From the NCBI GenBank assembly GCA_963920665.1, contig OY987265.1, positions 19,287,001-19,351,000 on the forward strand: DNA of 64,000 bases, given 5' to 3'. Source of the DNA: Straminergon stramineum. Taxonomy: Eukaryota > Streptophyta > Bryopsida > Hypnales > Calliergonaceae. The notes under the pieces were generated by a model. It was given only the letters and a program-made list of their open reading frames with translations. It searched no databases and was not told the DNA's origin. Below, in pieces: positions 12,388-24,544 of the stretch (the first letter of the stretch is position 1; the number at the start of each line of letters is the position of its first letter). A program made the position numbers and the translations under genes.

Positions 12388-13629
12388 GACAAATAAACAA
12401 ACACGTGAAAATTATGGAATCTCTTAAAATTTATGGTGTAGAGAAGAATAATTTTTTCATTGTGTATAAATGAAGAATCTATTTGTTTGAGGTACCACAT
12501 TAAAATCTTCAAAATAGTCAAAGAACATTCAATGAATTTCATATTCCTTTTAAAGGTAGACTCAACTTTAACCAACAAATATGGGCAATAAAAATAGGTT
12601 CAAAGAAAATTATAAACACTTCAAATAGGACAATTATTGCATTCTTTTATAATAGCATAACATTTTTAAGCTTCAATGCAAGGGCCCCTTTGTTTTCCAT
12701 GCATTATGGCTAATTTCATTCATTTGCAAAAAACTTCTAGATTCAAGTTTGTGTATGAATCATGAAGTATTCTATGTACAATAAAAAAACTTGTATTCTT
12801 TGTATTCAAGAATGTAATGAGAGTTTTTTTGAAGTCTTTATTTAACATATTTCAACTTATTATATTGGAAGAGTTCTATAATATATATTTGCATACTTTA
12901 AACTTGAAATTTTGAGCACATTTAGCACCATTCACAAACTAAAAGAAATTGAGCTCCAAACTTTCAAAATCCCACAAATGAAGACCGTGGTAGGGTAATT
13001 CCAAGAAACATTGACTCAATTGGTTGCATTTTAGGCCAAAAGAGCTTTTGAAAAGATGTATTTTAAAATAAAATAAAATATTGATAATTTGAATAACCCA
13101 AAGTTTAGATTTTAAAAAATTTAGATTAAAATTTATTCAAGAAATGAATTGATGAAAATTTTGAAGAAAGTATATGTATTCTCAAATGTAACTTTGCATG
13201 ATTTTAAAAAAACATTGTAAATGTGTTCTTGAACATGCACTCTGTTTGGCCCCCATGCATTCTCAAATAAATAGTTGCTAAACATATTTATGTCTTTCAA
13301 GCTTTCCATGTCCTTATTTGACTATTTATAGCACCAATCATCATTTACACTAATGTTTGGAGAGAATTGCTAGCCAATTACTTCTATGTTAGCCGGTGGA
13401 ATTGGGGAAAAAATCACTTGCAATTTGAAAACATGAAAAAAAATTGGTTGAAAAAATCCATAAAATTTTTATTTAGAGTCAAAATAGACAAAACAACAAA
13501 CTTAGTATTTGAAAAAGAGGTTCAATATGGGAATGAAAGAAAAATAGCTAGTAAAATTTAAAAAATAGTTGATTTACATTTTCCTTTTAGGATTATAGGG
13601 GCATCTAATATTCTTCAAATTCAACACAA
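12388..13629. other. AT-rich intergenic sequence
   Basis: No coding signal or element ends found. ORFs at 12285-12578 (overlapping the element) and 13367-13561 are low complexity. Confidence 0.4.
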
Positions 13630-13965
13630 CCTAAGAAAATTTGGTTCCCTTCAACAAATTCAAATTGCATAAGCATTTAGAATTGGAAAAGTTGTTACTT
13701 TGAATTACTAAAAAAACAGTGACACTTCAAATAAATGCAAAAAAAATTGCTCCGTCTTTGAGATTCATTAATTCATTAGCATGATGTATAGAGTGTGTAA
13801 ATATTTAATATTTTAAAATTTTGTGAAGTTTTAACTACATTGAAAAGAACTAGAAGCTTTCCAACAAAAAAATTGTTGTCTATCAAACTACGAATAATAT
13901 AAATAGCTTTTAGGGAGTGGAACTGACTCCCTAAAAGAAAAACCCATCCCCTCTTACTATCTCCC
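13630..13965. repeat. Dispersed repeat, copy 1 (direct relative at 43991-44325)
   Basis: Starts TTGGTTCCCTTCAACAA and ends AAAACCCATCCCCTCT. The same order of words (GCATTTAGAATTGGAAAAGT, AAATTTTGTGAAGTTTTAA, TTAGGGAGT) is found 30 kb away in the same orientation with similar spacing. The element class is unknown; no terminal repeats are obvious. Confidence 0.75.
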
Positions 13966-14063
13966 CATTCTACTTGTTTTTATCCCTAGAAACAAATTAA
14001 AGTGAAAAAATAAACTTCTTTTCCTCTGCATCTTATCAATTTAGTTGTGAAAACACATCATAA

Positions 14064-14500
14064 CCCCTAAAGTTCCTTGACTATGATTTTACTAGAAATG
14101 CTTCAAAATTGCCATTTCTAGTAGAAGTACCCAATCATAGAAAAAAAATTTAGACAAATATAACCATAGGATCTTATAGTAAGATGGTTTGAGAAGATCT
14201 TGAAAAATTTCAGAAATTTCCACCATGTGAATTGCAAGATATTAGCATTGGAATTGAAAACAATCCTTTGGGGGCCCTTCAAAAAATAGGGTAGCTACAC
14301 TTCATAAGGTCACATTTGTATGAAAAAGTGTCCATGTTTTTTGGTGCTTCTTTGGATTCACTCTTCAACGCAGATTTGCTACGTGCTTGAAAAATTTGAG
14401 ATCATTTGGAATTGTACAACACACAAGAAAAAAATAGTAAGTAGAAAGAATTAGAGAATGATTCAAAATATGAACTTGTGAAGATTCACTTTATGTAGCA
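14064..14500. mobile_element. TTAA-type (piggyBac-like) element, truncated copy
   Basis: Begins ATAA then CCCCTAAAGTTCCTTGACTA and is similar over about 430 bp to the inverted right half of the complete element at 25766-26710 (shared: GGTTTGAGAAGA, CAGAAATTTCCACCAT, GGTCACATTTGTATGAAAAA, AAAAAAATAGTAAGTAGAAA). The similarity stops near 14500, so the other half is missing or replaced. Confidence 0.7.
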
Positions 14501-14748
14501 ATGAGCATTTTTTTGACTCACTTCGATGTCTCATATTTTTTCAATAGTCATATTGCATGTAATATTGTAATATGGCACATGAAACCATTCAATTTGAAGA
14601 GAATGCTAAATTGCAATAGGTCTACTATGACTTTGATTGTAGTGTGAATGAATTTCTTTGGTTCCTTGAGAGTAAATTTGAATTAAATATGGTTCCTATC
14701 TACACTGAAAATATCACCACAATGACCTACCAATCTTTCCAAGCTTAA

Positions 14749-15590
14749 CCCCTGGGGCCTTTTGGGTTTAGGAACATCATTGCTTTTGAAGTGTTGTAGG
14801 TCTAAATGTCACTAAGGTATAGAAATCTCAATTGTACAATTATGGAGTGTATGTGTTATAGATGACATGAATCAAATTTGGAATCATTTGGCCTCATAGA
14901 TTGCAAGATTATAATGTTTTAGTGTTAAGAAAAAGGGATGCTAAAATTTTTCTAGCAACACATTTGGAGGTGAAATTTAATTTCTAAACCTACTCAAATG
15001 GACAAAAAATCCTAAACTCTAAAGTGCTTCCAAACTAGCATACAAATACATTGGTGAAAGATAGGATTAGTCAATTGATTCATTGAGTCTATACAATGGC
15101 TTTCAAATGTGAAAAAATAGCAAATCTTTTTTGCAAAAAACACATCCAAGGCCAAACCTCCTACTAAAATGCTCCTCAACCACTCATAAATTTTTGGAGT
15201 GATATGAAATTTTAAGCACACAAACTAAACTAGTATGCGCAACTTTCCCAAAAACATTTATTGGAATTGGACACTGTATGAAGAAGAAACAAGCCGCCAA
15301 ATTTTTATTGAAAACAAACATTGGATGACAAAGATACAAGCCCCCGAAGTTGCAATCATCAAAATGTAGTTTGGTAAACTCAAAATGAACCAATAAACTT
15401 CAAATAGATTCCAAAAGATTCATATATCTTAATTTGATTTGAATATTTGACAACATAAACTAGAAGAAAGAGTGCAAATTTCCCAACAAGTTTTATGAAA
15501 TTTGTACATTAGATACAAAAGTTACAGCACTTTGAATTGGACTTCTAGACTATGTGAGGACACTTTTGGTCCCCCGAGATGCTTAGGGGG
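14749..15590. mobile_element. TTAA-flanked (piggyBac-like) non-autonomous element, left arm of a near-palindrome
   Basis: Flanked by TTAA at 14745-14748 and 15591-15594. Ends with CCCCTGGGG on the left and ...TTAGGGGG on the right, the short CCC/GGG ends expected beside TTAA in piggyBac-type elements. Along its whole length it is the inverted counterpart of 15595-16554. No transposase ORF; the small ORFs at 15012-15393 lie inside the element. Confidence 0.7.
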
Positions 15591-15594
15591 TTAA

Positions 15595-16554
15595 CCCCTC
15601 ACTACTGAAGGGGACAAAAAGTGTCCTCAGGTCAAATTCAAAGTCCTTTATCTTTTGCATTAGATGTCTGAATTCAATAAAACTTGTTGTAAAAGTTGCA
15701 CTCTCTCTCTTCTAGTTTGTTTTTTAAATTTTTCAGATCAATCCAAGATGTACTGAATTTTTGGAAGCCAATCAAAGTTCACAAGTTCAATTCAAGTTCA
15801 CCAAATTGCATTTGATGGCTGCAATTTCGGGGGCTTGTATCTCCTTCATCCAATGTTCGTTTTCAATAAAATTTGTTGGGCTGTGTTACCCTTGAAGTCT
15901 AGTTATTTTGGTATAATTTTCATGCCAATCCAAGTTGTTTTGAATGTTTGGGAGCAATTCGAAGTTCAAAATCCCGACATTTTTGAATTAGAGTGAACTT
16001 TGGCGGCTTGTTTCTTCTTCATACAATGTTTGTTTCCAATAATTTTTTTTGGGAAAAGTTGCGCATACTTGTCTAGTTTGTGTGTCCAAAATTTCATATC
16101 CATATAAGAAGTTATGAGTGACTGAGAAGCATTTTAGTAGGAGGTTCAGTTTTTGCCGTGTTTTTTTCAACTTTTCTTGTTGTTTTTTGACATTTCAAAG
16201 CCATTTTGTAGACACAATGTGTCAATTAAATGATATTTTTTTTCATCAATGTGTTTGTATGCTGATTTTGAATCACTTACTAGTTTAAAGTTTCTTCATT
16301 TGAGTAGATTTAGAAACCGAATTTCGCCTCCAAATGTGTTTTTGGGAAAATTTCAGCATCCTTTTTCACCACGAAAACATTATAATCTTTCAATCTATGC
16401 AGTCAAATGACACCAAATTTGTTGCAAGCCATCTACAACAAGTGCAATACAATATCGTACGGTTGAGATCTCTATAACTTATTAAAATTTATATTTGTAA
16501 CACTTCAAAAGGAATGCTGTTTTTGGAGCTGTTTGGGCCTTTGACGGTGAGGGG
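15595..16554. mobile_element. TTAA-flanked (piggyBac-like) element, inverted partner of the preceding one
   Basis: Begins CCCCTCACTACTGAAGGGG directly after the shared TTAA at 15591 and ends GACGGTGAGGGG before TTAA at 16555-16558. Read backwards it matches 14749-15590: GAGGACACTTTT.GTCCCC at the centre, then a shared segment around GGGGGCTTGTAT, and CACATTTGGAGG.GAAATT near the outer part. Either two elements inserted head to head, or one palindromic element with TTAA on its axis. Confidence 0.7.
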
Positions 16555-16558
16555 TTAA

Positions 16559-17510
16559 AGAGACTAGCTACAGCCAGAACATTCATGAACACACCAAACT
16601 AAGACAGATAAAGAGCTCTTCGTAAACTTCAAACTGATGCATTGGAGGTCAGCATAATTACCCTGTTTCTAACAGTGTATAATACCGGTATTCAAAGTGT
16701 TAATAAATAGGAACACCCATAATCGCCACTGACCAAATGGCCATCCAAAAATTGACAATAATTAAGCACATTTTGATTAATAAGTGGATGTAGACCATTT
16801 GAAATATCATTCTGACTGTTCAAATATCAGTGTAAACTGTAAAGTCATCTACTACAAAAAAAAAAAAAAAAAAAATGGAACTCCATAACTAATGCATACG
16901 GTATCCAAATAAATAAGGCAGTATTTGGAGCATTGAATCCTCTTTCAAATATTTGCTATCCAGGACACATAATAAGGATTTGACCAGTCTAAAAACAGTA
17001 TCTACGCTTAGTACAGACTGTCTAAAAATGTCGCCATCTAGGTGCCCCTGTCCTACACCAGGTTTACAAACAAGGAGGTTGAAAACAGGACTACAAAGCA
17101 AGATTGAAACCATGTTGAATCACATACATTCAATTGCTCATTGCAACACAGTTTGAGCAGAAATTAGCAAATGCATTAACTTACTCATACAACCAAGAGC
17201 GATCTACAGAAACTTTAGTCAGACACACACACACACACATGACCCTTGATCATGCCATAGCACTGCACTTCTTTTATGAACAATTGGACGATGGAACCAA
17301 TTTTATTTTACCCAATTTTACAATTTGTAATTAGCTATCATAACTTAATTGAATTGAATGCTGTTTGAACCAACATCACAATAGCTAGGGCACTTATAGT
17401 CCAACATTGAGACTGTGTATTATGTGTAAAGTGTCCTGTCCAAGCTCTTATACAGACAATTTACAACACATTTGTGATGATCTAAGCTCAAAGGCTATCA
17501 ATGCCTCTGT
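16559..17510. other. 3' flank of the ASHH2-like gene; simple repeats
   Basis: Contains an A run at about 16855-16875 and an (AC)n tract at about 17222-17239. ORFs here overlap on both strands and lack protein features. The part next to 17510 is probably the 3' UTR of the minus-strand gene. Confidence 0.4.
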
Positions 17511-18083
17511 CTATTCCTCGTCCACTGGAATTTCGCCTTCTTCCAGGCCTTGTTCTTCTTGGACTTTTTTCCTTTGGGCCTTCTTCCTTGCCTCCTCACA
17601 AATGCTCACGTGTGTGGAGTGAGGTTCCCGTGGCATTTGAAACCTCAAGTTCTGGAACGTAGAAGCCAGCACACGCACTAGATTGTCTTCATGTTTGGTG
17701 AGATCGTAAAGAAGCTTGCACATCACGTGCACACAAAAATGGCGAGTGCAATAAGTGAGACTCCTCCCCTCCACAACTCCATGCTTCATCAAGTGTTGAA
17801 GCACACGGAGGCCCTTGCGGAGAATGGCCGTCATTAGATGGTTGGATTGGAATTTCCAAAGCATGGTCATGAGGACGTGGAGGCCTGTAATGTCCGATTT
17901 GGACATGAAGACTTGGTGGAGGGTGGCCTTATTGGTGGTCTTGAGTACGGCCTCCAAAAGGATGGAGAGGCGGCGGTTGCTTTCCAAACCCACCGCTCTT
18001 GCCAAAAGCTTGAGGAAAGCATTTGGTGTGTTTGCCCCTTTGTTGAGGCCCCCTTCTTGATCCAAGAGTGCATTGAGCTCCAT
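17511..18083 (-). CDS. Stand-alone TFIIS-N/LW-like domain protein related to the C-terminal region of ASHH2/SDG8
   Basis: Intronless ORF of 190 residues. The first ATG is at 18083 (MELNALLDQEGGLNKG); the frame extends 13 codons further up without an ATG, and the same ATG is conserved in the broken copy at 25428. From memory of the family, the order of motifs (LLDQEGGLNKG, NAFLKLLARA, ESNRRLSILLEAVLKTTNKA, ILRKGLRVLQHLMKHGVV, LLYDLTKHEDNLVRVLASTF) follows the helical TFIIS-N-like region found after the SET domain in plant ASHH2/SDG8 (EFS) H3K36 methyltransferases. SET, CW and AWS domains are absent here. The tail is charged and repetitive (EEARKKAQRKKVQEEQGLEE). With a TATA box 154 bp upstream it looks transcribable. 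It may be a retro-copied or captured fragment; without a SET domain it should not be a methyltransferase but could compete for the partners of the parent protein. Confidence 0.7.
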   Translation of the reverse strand: MELNALLDQEGGLNKGANTPNAFLKLLARAVGLESNRRLSILLEAVLKTTNKATLHQVFMSKSDITGLHVLMTMLWKFQSNHLMTAILRKGLRVLQHLMKHGVVEGRSLTYCTRHFCVHVMCKLLYDLTKHEDNLVRVLASTFQNLRFQMPREPHSTHVSICEEARKKAQRKKVQEEQGLEEGEIPVDEE

Positions 18084-18236
18084 GGCTTGATTTAGAGAGA
18101 AAAGCAAAAGAAATGACCACAAGGAGTTGAAGGCAAAAGAATGGGAGAGGGAATAGAGAAGAATAGAGCTTGGAAAGCCAAATTGAAGGCAAGAGCATAG
18201 AAGATGAGAGCTATGAGAAGAATGGGAAGCCTCAAG

Positions 18237-18245
18237 TTATTTATA
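18237..18245 (-). promoter_or_regulatory. TATA box of the ASHH2-like gene
   Basis: TATAAATAA on the minus strand, 154 bp before the ATG at 18083. The same box at the same distance is kept in the duplicated locus (25582-25590), which supports a core promoter. Confidence 0.6.
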
Positions 18246-18285
18246 CTTCAAGCAAGGGCGACTTCTTGCCCAAGGAACCAACGGC

Positions 18286-18690
18286 AATGTAAAAGTAAAG
18301 GCAACCATTGGTTAGAGATATTCAATGAATCATTATTAATGTAAAAGAAATGGCAACTATTAGTTAGAGATTTTGAACCAATGATACTTAATGTAAAAGT
18401 AATAGCAACTATTCGTTAGAGATTTTGAACCAATGATACTTAATGTAAAAGTAATAGCAACTATTAGTCAGACATTTTGAACCAATGATAATTAATGTAA
18501 AAGTAATAGCAACTATTAGTTAGAGATTTTGAACCAATGATAATTAATGTAAAAGTAATAGCAACTATTAGTTAGACATTTGAACCAATGATACTTAATG
18601 TAAAAGTAATAGCAACTATTAGTTAGACATTTTGAGCCAATGATAATTAATGTAAAATGTGAAGACCACCATCGGTTATATCAATTAAAC
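18286..18690. repeat. 52-bp tandem repeat array upstream of the ASHH2-like gene
   Basis: AATGTAAAAGTAATAGCAAC or variants starts at 18286, 18338, 18390, 18442, 18494, 18546, 18597 and 18649. Each unit continues TATTAGTTAGA..TTTTGAACC and then CAATGATAATT. The array sits 40-450 bp upstream of the TATA box. It is shared with the second locus, so it predates the duplication; it contains CCAAT-type words and could act as an upstream regulatory array. Confidence 0.9.
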
Positions 18691-18699
18691 TTCGAATTT

Positions 18700-20900
18700 G
18701 TTTTACTTGCCACTCCTTTTCTTCTCTATTTTTTTTTTTTTTTAAACTTCTGATGTGTCCCTCCTGCTGTTTACATTTTACTTCTTTCCAATTTTCTCAT
18801 TTAATTCACTTCGCTTTCCAAATGCCGGATTCCCATCCCCACAGTCTGACATGAAACTGCGCTTCTCGTGGGGTTTTTTTAAGTCCTTTTGAAGGTTTCT
18901 CTTTCGTTTCAGTGACTTGTAGCCTTTGGTTTTAAGTTGCCGGGATTTAGAGTTGTTTGGAAGTTTGCACTGCCAGTTTGATTTCTGTGATTTGGTCTTA
19001 CAGCTTTTGAGTGTTTCTTGTCAGTATTTTGTGAGTCTTATTTGGATGCAATGGTTGTCGAGGTGGGTGATGTCAAAACAATGACAAGCATATATTTGAG
19101 TGGTACAGCCACTTGACGATTCGTCGGACACTGAGATTTTGTTGGTCGAAGTTTGTTCTGTTTCATGTCAGTGTCGGTGTAATCCATGATGAAGAAGGTT
19201 CCTGCAACAAGTTTGTTTGAGAATATCAGTGATTGTCTAGGACCGAACTGCCTTCCTTCTGAGATTTACAGCACCGGCGGCTTCGGCTTCGGCTTCAGCT
19301 TCATGTGAGAGTAGTTGTAAACAATTACTTGTTTTGCTGACTGACTGTGATTGCCTTCGGAGTTCTCTGTCTGGATCTTGTCGTGGTGAAGCAGGTGGGT
19401 GATGCTGTAGCATAGTTCAAATGAGCCCGACTGTGGCCTCGATTAATTTCAGAAATTTGTCTTTTGCTTCTATCTGGCGCCTGCTTCATCTGCATGTCTA
19501 GGGTCTCAACGTAACATTGTTGACCAGTGGATTGTGCATTTGAAATCTCTAACAAGCTCAATGGACAAGTGCCTTAAAATCGATGTGCTTGATTCATAAC
19601 AATATACGCAGGCATCACTACCAAAGAGTTCATTACGATGCTTGATCCTGCTAGTGGTGGTCACAGGAAAACCCACGTAACTCACTTCGCATCCATTCAC
19701 ATTGGAGCTATGGGGAAGAATCTTCATTCTAATCAAATGTAAAATCCATAACCTCTCCTAAACCCTAAACCCTAGTATTAAAATGGCCATTCTGACTAAT
19801 CATATTGTAAAATGTAAATTCAAATGGGACCAAAATTTAGACGGAGTATCAGCAGAATCCAAGAACATTGCATGTATATGTCAAAAACTGAATCAAATAC
19901 GACAGAAGAAAGTCTCCCCACGACCTACTCAAAACAGCTAATAAAAACGTGAGGTGCACTCTGGGCTTCTGGGTCCTTTAGATATTAAACAAGCAAGTAG
20001 GTCAAATTTACGATTATTTTGCCATAACTATAACCAATTTATCATATCTTGCAGGCTTGCCACTCACGCAATCACTGATGAGTGACGATAGAAATCTGAA
20101 ACATAGTCCATATTTATTTTGAATGAATTACAACTCGAATTAGAATAACCCTCTCCACAAGTTCTGTCCTCACGAACGCAATGATACTGTAGCATCAATG
20201 GCAAACCTACGGGACATTGTTGGAATGTGAATAACCAATGACAGAATGCAGGCTCGGGGACTCTCCAAGACCTTCAGATTTCTCAAGCTTGCTAAACCCT
20301 AAACGTCAAGAATCCACTCAGAGGGAAACCCCATCAATCCCGGATCGTCTATTTGGTTGCAACTTTCACTTAATCTTACCAAAGAGCGACCAGCAACTTC
20401 GAAAAGCCACAATTGGGTTCTGATCCGATTATTCACTAACACTCACAATCTTTTCATTAGCTTTCCGCATGAATTTTCTACACAGAAATCAACCCGCAGC
20501 ACTCAATTGCGCTCACCAGACTCGCAAAGGACAGAAACAGAGATACAATAATATACTCGAAGACAATCAATCTAATCTCCAACATTATTGAGAATAGAAG
20601 AAACGAAGTGAACCTGAAACTTGCATGGACGGACGTACCTTTGGACCCCAAATCCGCCATAGCCATTTCTATCCTGAGAAATAAAAACAACAAGAGCTTG
20701 CAAAGGGCTCACCCTCTGATTGTGCTGAAGATTCCCATCTTCAAGAATGCGAAGTCCCCAAAACAGGGAAAGAGTATACAGAACCAGAGAAGCACGTCCG
20801 CGGCGGAGATTTTTCCATTTTCTTTAACTTTTTTGCCAAAAAAGGTTGACACAATTTTTCAATAAAAGGAAGAGCAACTCTAGCCCTTTTAGTGGGTTGG
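18700..20900. other. Intergenic, mixed composition; possible first exon of a minus-strand gene
   Basis: 18700-18850 is homologous to the flank of the second locus. 19000-20860 is more GC-rich. On the minus strand a candidate first exon lies at about 20639-20673: an acceptor-like TTTCTCAG, then ATG at 20666 (MAMADLGSK), then the donor GTACGT. No continuing exon was identified. ORFs at 19325-19736 on the minus strand read moderately protein-like but match nothing I know. A short GGCTTC repeat is at about 19276-19302. Confidence 0.25.
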
Positions 20901-22980
20901 TGTAAATTAAGAGTCTATTCATTTGGGGTCCCACATGAAGTGCAAATCAATTTTTAAATCATTTTCAATTTGGAGAGAGGAAAGTGAACTTGATTTCTTC
21001 AATTGATGGAACTAGAAAGGCAACATAATTTTTAAAGGACATTTCATGTTCCTTCTTGGTCAAACTTCATTGGTTTTCTATATTACAATATACCTATCAA
21101 AGTTTTAATATTTTTCTCATCTAGCAATATATATCTAAAATTTAACTTCATTTTATCATAATGAAAAAAATGACAATGAATTTTTATGTTTTTTGAAGAA
21201 ATATTTTTGTAAAAATCATATTAATTACAGAAAAAATTAAAACAATATAATATTTTAGAAAAATGGAGATGATAGTGATAAACATCATAGTGTAATTGGT
21301 GTACTCTATGAGCTCACATGGAGAAATTCAATAGAAAAGTTCTAAAAGTGGTACTCCGTATATTTTTAAACTTTCAAGATGCAACCTTCAAAGTGTCACA
21401 AAAATTTACAATTTTAACAATTTTGAAAAGAAAAAAAATAATTGGAAAAAAGCAGACTATTAAAACTACATTCTCTTAGTCAAGCTTGAAGAAAATTAAA
21501 ATCAAGAATGATATGAAATTAATATTTGACTTTTTACCATGCCCATTGGATTGGGGTTGTCCTTTGAAGGTTTAATTTAATCATTGAAATGCTTGAGAAG
21601 TAAGGGATTTTGGCCTTTAGTTGATTTCAAGGAAGCCTTTAGCTAGGACAAGGGAAAAACATTTTTTCATCCAATTTTTTTTTAAAGTTGCTTGAAATCA
21701 TATCAACAAATGGTGTTGAATTTTCCCTCGTGAATTTTTTTGACTTTCCATAGACATCTTAAGGAAATGGCACATCCAAGAATCATTTTATAGTGTATTT
21801 TGTCTACTTCTACCCCTTTCTCTTTGTTTGAATTTTAGTCAAAAAGTAGTCTATTTAAAATTTGGGGTCAACAAATGATAATTTAGCCTTTTAAGTTTAG
21901 TTCTTACTCCAATTTGAAAATTTTCTAAAATAGAAGATATTATTACTATTTAAAATTTGGATCTACAACAATGCATTAGAAAAATAATGAGCCTTGCAAA
22001 GGGACCTTGAAGTGTCATATGTATAGACTATTAATTGGAGATGAGTAGACTTAGGTGAAGTACCTAGATTTTGACATAGAAATGTCATTACCTTGTATGG
22101 AGACTAGGTCTTGTTCTTAGAGCATAGTACCTTAGAGGTGTACTCTACATTTATTGTTTATGAATTTTCATTTGCAATCAATATTTGTTTCTTTTCATTC
22201 ACATGAAATAAGGTAGGAGACTCATAAACTTTGCATCTATGGAAAACAAGACTTCTATGGCAAACTTTGTGTAGCTGAATATATTGGCAATCTTTTTAGT
22301 AGAGGCAAATGTGACATAGGAATTATTGGACATTTTTTTCATTAATTTTTCATTTAATTAATTTAGAAGAGAAATTTCAAAGCCACATGGGTATAGGTCC
22401 CCAATCCTGGTCATAGCCACAACAATAATCAATCCAAACATGCCTTATAATAAAAGAGTGCAATTCAAGAAGTAATTGACATTGTACTTTTAATGTTCAT
22501 GCCAGTGACAAGTAAAAGTTTGGAATCTTGTTATCATTAAAAATCACTATTCAATGTAGATCCTTCACTACACTTGTATTTTATGCTGAGTTAATTGAAA
22601 ACATGATTAGGAGAAAATTATCTTCATCACAATCATAAGTATCAACTCATGTTTGTCCTAAAATGAAGCACATGTATTAACATTCATTGGCAACAAAAAG
22701 GGTCATCACTTTCCAAACTATTGTGCACAATTTATGGCCCTCTTATAGGGTCGGTTCTAAATGACCCTAACAAATTTGAGCCTCCTACCTTACTCACGAT
22801 GATAGAGTATAGTAGTAATTGTCTATAACGAAGTACTTAAGTTAGTTGTTGACCAATCTCTCCCTTCTTTGATTTTTAGTTGTTGACTTACCATAGACAA
22901 GTTCCTTTAGCAAAGCTCTTTGCTCATATTGATGTTTTGGATGCAGAATGTATCAATGGAGTCACAAGCTACTTCATTTA
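20901..22980. other. AT-rich intergenic sequence, nothing recognised
   Basis: No ORF of note, no terminal repeats and no tandem repeats seen. Confidence 0.4.
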
Positions 22981-23136
22981 AGGTAAATTATCCCATTCAA
23001 GTCCCAATGGGAGCAAATCCATTATGGGCAAAATCATATTAGTAGTGAACATTCAAGTTCTAAAATACACACCATTAGTATAATTTTGTCCACAATGGGT
23101 TTGCTCCCATTGGGACTCAAATGGGATAATTTACCT
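22981..23136. mobile_element. 156-bp foldback MITE
   Basis: Near-perfect inverted repeat. The left arm (22981-23046) begins AGGTAAATTATCCCATT and the right arm (23071-23136) ends AATGGGATAATTTACCT, with only a few mismatches and about 25 bp of loop. Transcribed, it would form a hairpin of over 60 bp. A diverged copy is at 23975-24108. No target duplication was identified. Confidence 0.85.
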
Positions 23137-23374
23137 CACGGCAAGGTTGGTCATAGCATGCTTTGTAACATTCATCCCTCTCTAATTGCTCACTCTTTGA
23201 ATATCCATTCTCATGTTGTTTATACATCTGATTGAATAACTTTTATGTGCTAAGTTGTAAGCACATGTTAGAGCACATTTAAGAAGAAGAGTATCCTTTC
23301 AAAATTGCATACACAACCATCTTCACAACCATAATTATAGTAACTTAACCTAGAAGCGCACAAATAAGCTCTGC

Positions 23375-23932
23375 GGCAAAGCTTGTTAACAACTTATTTA
23401 TGAAATTGAAAAATGCCAATCTCAGTGGTTGTAATGTTGTATGAAGTAATAAACAATCTACACTTAAGGTTTTTTTGGTTTTTTTCCAAAAACATTAAAA
23501 ATTGAGTTAAATAAAGGACTTCAAAGTTAATTTTAGAATAGAGATTCCATAACTACCCGCAACTACCTACAACTACCCACATACTAAAACTCCTCATAAC
23601 TTTCATCTCATTGATCAAAATGGAATGATTCAAAGCTTTCTATGTACATACAATTCCATGAAAACCAATTTCCAATTTTTATTTCTGAAAAAAGATATTT
23701 TTAAAGAATTTTTTTGAGCTGCCCAGATTGCCTAATAAGCAATGAATATGGCATATCATGAAATAACTTTTTAACCATGTAGTCAAAAGTTATGAAAATT
23801 GTTGGCCCTTAAAGCTACTCCTCGAGCACATGTTGTGTAAAAATTTCAAAGAAAATAATAAAAACTCCATTTGTAGTGAGCTGCCTAAAATTGCTATGTT
23901 GCCAAAAAAACACAGTTTGGGCATTTAGGGGT
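23375..23932. mobile_element. TTAA-type (piggyBac-like) element, right part only
   Basis: Ends GTTTGGGCATTTAGGGG before TTAA at 23933-23936. Inverted, it matches the first 520 bp of the complete element at 25766 (shared: TTTGGCAAC, CACAACATGTGCTCGAGGAGTAG in part, AACTTTCATCTCATTGATCA). The similarity begins abruptly near 23375, so the other end is lost. Confidence 0.75.
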
Positions 23933-23974
23933 TAACGCCATCAATTCCCAGTCAAGTAGAAAAGGATCTTAACT

Positions 23975-24108
23975 TAGGTACTTGCCTTGTAACAAATGTT
24001 ATTAATTGGAATCCTAACATTTTAGAACTTCAATATATACAACTAATATAATTTTGCTTGCAATGGGCTTGCTTCTATTTGGCATGTAATGGCCTCACTT
24101 ACCTTACA
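23975..24108. repeat. Diverged copy of the foldback MITE at 22981
   Basis: The right half (ACTAATATAATTTTG, CAATGGGCTTGCT, CTTACCTTA) follows the order in the 22981-23136 element; the left half is more eroded. Confidence 0.5.
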
Positions 24109-24540
24109 ACACTTGGGATGGAAAAACACCCAATTGTCCTTTGCATCAATAAACTAGTATAAACCCCAATGAGAGCTAAAGTGCATGGGTACAACAAAAT
24201 ATATTTATTTCATGTAAACAATTCAATGACCCTAAATGAACTTCAATGTTCACCATGTACTTTACTTAGTGCATATAGTAGAAATAGCCTATTGTTCCCT
24301 TTCTCAAAAAGACAATTTAAATGCTCACAAGGATCTTTCATCTACTTGCTCTATGGGCCCTTCACAAGGCTTGTTATTTCACTAATGAGGAGTTGTTTTT
24401 CCTAATTTTAGAAAAATATAATATATTGATTTGCACCATGATGTTGTACTTTATAATAGACACATAATTATAGAGAAATTTTCAAATTTTTCAGCTTGTT
24501 TGTATTTCATATGAATTTTTTAGACATGGATGGAGTCCAT
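24109..24540. other. Short intergenic stretch
   Basis: The ORF at 24169-24405 (78 codons) has no recognisable features. The part from about 24420 is AT-rich and ends at the inverted gene fragment. Confidence 0.3.
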
Positions 24541-24544
24541 ACTC

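Noticed and set aside
17511..18122. Longer start at 18122 for the ASHH2-like gene
   Set aside because: The codon there is TTG. The first ATG is at 18083 and is conserved in the second copy.
20674..20712. Tiny 39-bp intron in the 5' UTR of the possible minus-strand gene
   Set aside because: Too short for a plant intron; only the exon with ATG at 20666 was kept, at low confidence.
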